Of a stretch of DNA of 16,919 bases, positions 13,309 to 16,919 are shown one piece after another. How positions within the stretch are numbered: position 1 is the first letter of the stretch; each line of letters begins with the position of its first letter. Both the position numbers and the translations under genes were made by a program. The stretch comes from an uncultured Bacilli bacterium (GTDB lineage Bacteria > Bacillota_I > Bacilli_A > RF39 > UBA660). Below the pieces are notes generated by a model, which saw nothing but the letters and a program-made list of their open reading frames with translations, did no database searches and was not told the DNA's origin. The stretch spans positions 1-16,919 of the forward strand of contig CALVQZ010000063.1 in the NCBI GenBank assembly GCA_944358275.1, read 5' to 3'.

Positions 13309-15154
13309 ACTTAAAGCCTTTACTTTCCCCTAAAAATGGTAATTTTTCATCTTCATTTGTTGTATCCTCTTTGATTGAAGTTTTTTCATTAGACAATTCT
13401 TCTTCACCTGAATCTTTTTTTTCATCATTACTACTATTTTTAATTATTTCATCTTCTTTTTCCTTATCCTCAATATTATCAATATTATCTTCTTCTTTTG
13501 CTTCAATAGTTTCATTTTTATCTAAAGTATAATCAATATTAGTCTCTTCTTCAATAGTAATTGGTTCTTCAATTATTTCAACCACTTTTTCTAAGTTAAG
13601 CACTAAATCTACATATGCTTCATCATCGATAATATAAAAATTACAATCATTATTTAATTCAAAGTCAAAATCTGTTAGGTTCTCATAACCTTCTACCATA
13701 ATATTACTAAATTTGTATGTACCAAAATCAAGTGTATTCGTAATATAATAACCATCTTCATTTGTTGTATATTCTTCAATATTTATACTGAATTTTAAAT
13801 TTGAAATAGGTATATTGTTTTCTTTATCAATGGCAATAACTTTTATCTTTGCCTGATATATTTCATCAATAATATCATAATCTTTATCTTCATAAAACAT
13901 TGATTCATCTATCAATATATCTTCGTGGTATTTATCTATGTTATTTACATTTGACTGAACTATTTTATAATTTCCATAATCTAATTCAAATAATGTTTTG
14001 CCATTTTCATCTGTTACAACTTCTTTTATAAAATTATTATCTAAATTATATATTTTATAAACTATTTTATCGTCAGAAATTACATTGTTAGTTAATGGAT
14101 TAACTATATACTTATTTATTGTTATATTTATAGTTTTTAAACTCAAAATAATTTCTTTTTTATGTTCTAAAAATTGTTCTGTAATTTTAAATGTATATTC
14201 TTTATTTAAAACTTCATATCCATCTGAAATTTTAACTTGTTTTATTTTATAATCTCCTAATTTAAGATTATCTATTTTAATATAGCCATCTACATTTGGA
14301 ATATACGTACCTAACAAAGTATCGCTATCATCATAAAGTTCAAATGTGTTATCTAATATTGAGCTATTTAAAATTATCTTATCAAATTTTACTTGTAATT
14401 CTATCATTCCTCCTATAACTTCATATTCATATTTTTTCTTTAGATTATTTATACTGCCTATTGCCATTATCTTTTGGGAATTATCTGCTACATAAATTGT
14501 ATTATCATTTCTACTTATATATTGTGTTTCTAAATAAAAATTGTTCTCTCCTTTTTCTTTAGTTTGAAATAATATTCCAGTTTCATCAAACTCAATATTA
14601 TTTAATGTGTCATTTACTATAGTATATCCATTATTTATATCGTTTACTTGAATTAAATTATATGTGTTTCCAACAATAAATTTAAAATTACTATCATATT
14701 TTGGAAATGTGGCGTGATTATTTATCATATATCTAATACGACTTTCATTATCCCAAATATCTATCTTATCACCTTTTCCATTACTTTCTGTAGTAAAATA
14801 AACATCAGTTCCTAAAAAACTCCATATTAGTTTTTGTGTTGCCATATAATCTTTTAAACTAACATTATTGTTATAACCATATCCAAAATATCCTGCTTTA
14901 ATTACTAGATTATTAGTTTGTATTTCATTTGTTTTAGTATATATATCACTAATAACTTCTGTACTTATATCTAAACAATAAGCAATTTTATCTCCCGCAT
15001 AAATATATGCGAATTGTCCCCAATAATTAAGCCCATCTTTTTCATAATTGTAATATACATTAGAAACCCACTCCAATTTTACTTCAATTTGTTCTTCAGC
15101 TTTTACTGTTATACATAGAAACATCACTAATATCATTAAAAATATTTTTCTCAT
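13241..15154 (-). CDS. Thioester-domain (TIE-type) surface adhesin with Cna-B/SpaA-like repeats
   Basis: A 637-residue surface protein. Signal peptide 1-19 (KIFLMILVMFL core, cut after VKA). Residues 20 to about 195 look like a thioester domain: Cys60 in IAYCLD and Gln107 in TQKLIW would form the internal Cys-Gln thioester used for covalent attachment to host or other surfaces. Three Cna-B/SpaA-like (prealbumin-like) domains follow at about 251-340, 341-432 and 435-525, then an acidic Glu/Asp/Lys/Thr stalk (526-604), LPFLG (605-609) in the place of LPxTG, and a hydrophobic, basic tail. The Thr of the usual motif is Leu, and the tail is interrupted by basic residues, so sorting may need an adapted sortase. 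Start: ATG at 15154, chosen over an in-frame TTG six codons upstream because AAGGAGGGA lies 2 bases before the ATG. It overlaps the sortase start; a promoter is visible upstream. Confidence 0.85.
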   Translation of the reverse strand: MRKIFLMILVMFLCITVKAEEQIEVKLEWVSNVYYNYEKDGLNYWGQFAYIYAGDKIAYCLDISTEVISDIYTKTNEIQTNNLVIKAGYFGYGYNNNVSLKDYMATQKLIWSFLGTDVYFTTESNGKGDKIDIWDNESRIRYMINNHATFPKYDSNFKFIVGNTYNLIQVNDINNGYTIVNDTLNNIEFDETGILFQTKEKGENNFYLETQYISRNDNTIYVADNSQKIMAIGSINNLKKKYEYEVIGGMIELQVKFDKIILNSSILDNTFELYDDSDTLLGTYIPNVDGYIKIDNLKLGDYKIKQVKISDGYEVLNKEYTFKITEQFLEHKKEIILSLKTINITINKYIVNPLTNNVISDDKIVYKIYNLDNNFIKEVVTDENGKTLFELDYGNYKIVQSNVNNIDKYHEDILIDESMFYEDKDYDIIDEIYQAKIKVIAIDKENNIPISNLKFSINIEEYTTNEDGYYITNTLDFGTYKFSNIMVEGYENLTDFDFELNNDCNFYIIDDEAYVDLVLNLEKVVEIIEEPITIEEETNIDYTLDKNETIEAKEEDNIDNIEDKEKEDEIIKNSSNDEKKDSGEEELSNEKTSIKEDTTNEDEKLPFLGESKGFKYVKKIYNFIRYLFNYIWLLQIR

Positions 15155-15173
15155 AATCCCTCCTTCACACAAG

Positions 15174-15202
15174 AAGATATCATCTTTTTAATCGTTAATC
15201 AA
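15174..15202 (-). promoter_or_regulatory. Putative promoter of the adhesin-sortase operon
   Basis: On the minus strand, TTGATT (15202-15197), 17 bases, and TATCTT (15179-15174), about 20 bases before the ATG. The -10 is imperfect, and the leader would be very short. The rest of the 161-base gap (15155-15315) is AT-rich with only a weak A/T hairpin. Confidence 0.4.
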
Positions 15203-15315
15203 ATCGATAAATTTTGCTTTTGATATTAGTGCATAACAAAAAAATTTAAAAATTTAATACAATAATTTTTATATCTGCTAAAAATATTGTGCCAATTTTT
15301 AAATTTGATGAATTT

Positions 15316-16575
15316 TTAATTATTTACTCCATGTACAACCATTGGCGTATCATAAGTTATTTTACTAAATGTATACCCTTTTGATTTGCTATCCTTTATT
15401 ATTGATGTAAGTGCATTTATTGTTTTTATGTTATGTCCCAAATCATGAATTAGAACTACATTATTTCGGTTTTTATTCAAATTATTCATATCATTGCTAT
15501 ATACATCGTTACTATCTTTTGCACCACCCGCATCTTTTGAATCAACATTCCAATCAAAGTAGTGAAAACCTTCTTCTTTTACCTTTTTTACAAGTTTTGT
15601 CATTATGCCCTTATTAAATTTACTTACTGTATTCGAGCTTCCTCCAGGAAAACGTATTATATTCGCATCTATTCCTGTTGTTTCTTTTACTTTAGATTTT
15701 AATTTTAATAAGTCATCAAAATATGCTTCTTCTGATGAATAAATGAGTTTATAATTATGTGTATAACTATGTAATGCGATTGTATGTCCCTCATCAACTA
15801 TTCGTTTTACTACATCTTCATACCATTTGCTATAATTAACAATGAAAAATGTTGCTTTAACATTATTTTCTTTTAGTATATCTAATATTTTTGAAGTAGC
15901 AGAGCTTGGCCCATCATCAAATGTTAAATATATTACACCATTGTTATCGTTAATTTTGTTGATAATTCTTTTTGTGGAAAACACATTACCACTTGAATCT
16001 TCTACAGTATATATAACTTCATACTTGCCAATTTCATTTTTTATATTATCAGTAACTTTTACCTTTTTTGTAATATCCCCATCATAGTTATCACTAGCAG
16101 TATATCCTGATTCATTATATTTTGAATCAATGCCAAGTGTTATTACAGTTTCACCTAACAATTTGATTGTAGGTTTTTCTTCATCAACAACCTGAACTTT
16201 ACGTACTTCTTTTATCTCTTTATTAAAATGTTTTATGGTATATTCTACATCATAAATACCAACTTTGTCACTATCAACATTATTCTCAACAGTTACTTTC
16301 ATATTTTTGCTAGAATTTATGACATCATATCCAGCATCAACATAATTATCAAAAACATTTATTTTAACTATTTTATCACCTCTTAGTTTTATAGTTGGAA
16401 TGTTATAACTATAGTAACAAATACACATAATTCCTAAGAGTATTATAAAAGAAATAACATCAAATAAAATAACTTTCTTTATAGACTTTTTCTTTAAGAT
16501 TTTTAATAATGAAAATATAATAATTATTATATAAACTAGCACAATTGAAAATATTACATATATAAATTTATCCAT
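15316..16575 (-). CDS. Membrane-anchored polysaccharide deacetylase with Ig-like (DUF5011-like) domains
   Basis: A 419-residue protein. Two hydrophobic stretches at the N-terminus (about 4-24 and 36-55) put the rest outside the cell. Two tandem Ig-like domains of the DUF5011 kind follow (about 59-130 and 133-208, the second with SGYTASDNYDGDIT). The C-terminal NodB domain carries TFDDGP (218-223, catalytic Asp and metal Asp), HSYTH (269-273, metal His), RFPGG (308-312), DWNVD (341-345) and LIHD (375-378). NodB enzymes remove acetyl groups from N-acetylglucosamine in peptidoglycan or other polysaccharides; PgdA-like modification gives lysozyme resistance. The substrate is not readable from the sequence. 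GGTG precedes the ATG by about 10 bases. The gene is upstream of the adhesin but has its own promoter, so a common role in the envelope is likely but not proven. Confidence 0.85.
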   Translation of the reverse strand: MDKFIYVIFSIVLVYIIIIIFSLLKILKKKSIKKVILFDVISFIILLGIMCICYYSYNIPTIKLRGDKIVKINVFDNYVDAGYDVINSSKNMKVTVENNVDSDKVGIYDVEYTIKHFNKEIKEVRKVQVVDEEKPTIKLLGETVITLGIDSKYNESGYTASDNYDGDITKKVKVTDNIKNEIGKYEVIYTVEDSSGNVFSTKRIINKINDNNGVIYLTFDDGPSSATSKILDILKENNVKATFFIVNYSKWYEDVVKRIVDEGHTIALHSYTHNYKLIYSSEEAYFDDLLKLKSKVKETTGIDANIIRFPGGSSNTVSKFNKGIMTKLVKKVKEEGFHYFDWNVDSKDAGGAKDSNDVYSNDMNNLNKNRNNVVLIHDLGHNIKTINALTSIIKDSKSKGYTFSKITYDTPMVVHGVNN

Positions 16576-16594
16576 ATTCTATACACCTATTTAT

Positions 16595-16600
16595 ATTATA
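16595..16600 (-). promoter_or_regulatory. Possible -10 element of the deacetylase gene
   Basis: A perfect TATAAT on the minus strand about 20 bases upstream of the start codon. The matching -35 position holds TTCCAC, a poor fit, so this is a tentative call in a very AT-rich stretch. Confidence 0.35.
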
Positions 16601-16694
16601 TATTAAAACTAAATTTCGTGGAACTTTAATTAGAAAAATTGTAAATATCAATGTCAATATTTATTATGAACATTTAAAAGTCAAAATATAATAA

Positions 16695-16916
16695 ATACTG
16701 ACATTTACAGATTTTACTAATACGCCTGTTGAAAGAATAATTGATTCATATTTTATGGTAAAAAAAAATATATATACACAATTCACCTGAAACTCTATAT
16801 TTTAACGAATTCAAATCTGTTAAATTTGTTGATGAATATATGAGTTATAATATAAGCGATGCTAAGACTGGTATTTTATTGATACTGTTGAAGATAAAAA
16901 TTTAAATAGTTTATAA
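16695..16916 (+). pseudogene. Remnant of an unrecognised gene with two frameshifts
   Basis: Three consecutive plus-strand segments in different frames join to one coherent protein tail of about 73 residues. The first is TDFTNTPVERIIDSYF, up to the nine-A run at 16760-16768. The second contains HNSPETLYFNEFKSVKF and ends near DAK (16864-16866). The third is DWYFIDTVEDKNLNSL, ending with TAA at 16914-16916. Each frame change is explained by a single missing base, one in the nine-A run and one near 16864. No start codon or ribosome binding site belongs to it, so the upstream part is lost, and the first frame has a stop at 16692-16694. The family is not recognised. It is either a decayed gene or a region with homopolymer sequencing errors; the absence of a start favours true decay. 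Confidence 0.55.
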
Positions 16917-16919
16917 GAT

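Noticed and set aside
13241..13340. Programmed frameshift fusing adhesin to sortase
   Set aside because: The sortase has its own ATG, and no slippery heptamer with a downstream structure is evident; independent starts explain the layout more simply.
15248..15270. Possible terminator after the deacetylase gene
   Set aside because: The stem (AATTTTT with AAAAATT) is all A/T with a 9-base loop in an extremely AT-rich region; too weak to claim.

Overview
The window is very AT-rich (well over 70% A+T by eye) and uses the standard bacterial code: TGA acts as a stop, for example at the ends of pduL and of the 5.35 kb pilin gene, and tryptophan is TGG. GerQ, ClpC, a LysS/DusB core, GGAGG-type ribosome binding sites, sigma-A-like promoters and a sortase system point to a low-GC Firmicute of the class Bacilli or a close relative. 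An uncultured gut-type lineage is plausible, but that is inference. GerQ implies endospore formation. The sortase, the thioester adhesin and the peptidoglycan-deacetylase-like enzyme imply a walled Gram-positive cell. Almost all genes lie on the minus strand; the exceptions are gerQ, lemA and a decayed gene at the right edge.

Layout. (1) 1-313: 5' part of a type IV prepilin gene on the minus strand, broken by a one-base frameshift. (2) 537-2919: gltX followed 7 nt later by a YunG-like gene, ending in a clear terminator. The gltX promoter is embedded in the clpC terminator. (3) 2982-5258: clpC. (4) 5351-5854: a second, intact prepilin-like gene. (5) 5942-8811: lysS and a YfcC-type transporter in one apparent operon. 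(6) 8880-10631: pduL, a YuzB-like DUF1450 gene and dusB, tightly packed. (7) 10704-11640, plus strand: gerQ, with an excellent sigma-E-type promoter, then lemA with its own promoter. They meet, tail to tail, a minus-strand Cys-rich/CFI-box-like gene, and the stop codons overlap inside a shared terminator. (8) 12195-12794: a TetR regulator with a consensus promoter overlaid by a palindrome.

(9) 12847-16575 is the most interesting part, a cell-surface block on the minus strand. It contains a membrane-anchored polysaccharide deacetylase with two Ig-like domains, then a large thioester-domain (TIE-type) adhesin with three Cna-B/SpaA-like domains, an acidic stalk and an LPFLG sorting-like motif. 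Next comes a short sortase whose reading frame starts inside the adhesin gene and whose N-terminus looks like a lipoprotein signal. The 68-nt overlap encodes two hydrophobic segments in two frames: the adhesin's tail and the sortase's signal peptide. The simplest model is that the sortase attaches the adhesin to the wall, where the thioester could bond covalently to host or neighbour surfaces. The TetR gene immediately downstream may or may not control this block. (10) 16695-16916, plus strand: remnant of an unrecognised gene with two frameshifts.

No rRNA, tRNA, CRISPR array or insertion sequence was recognised.
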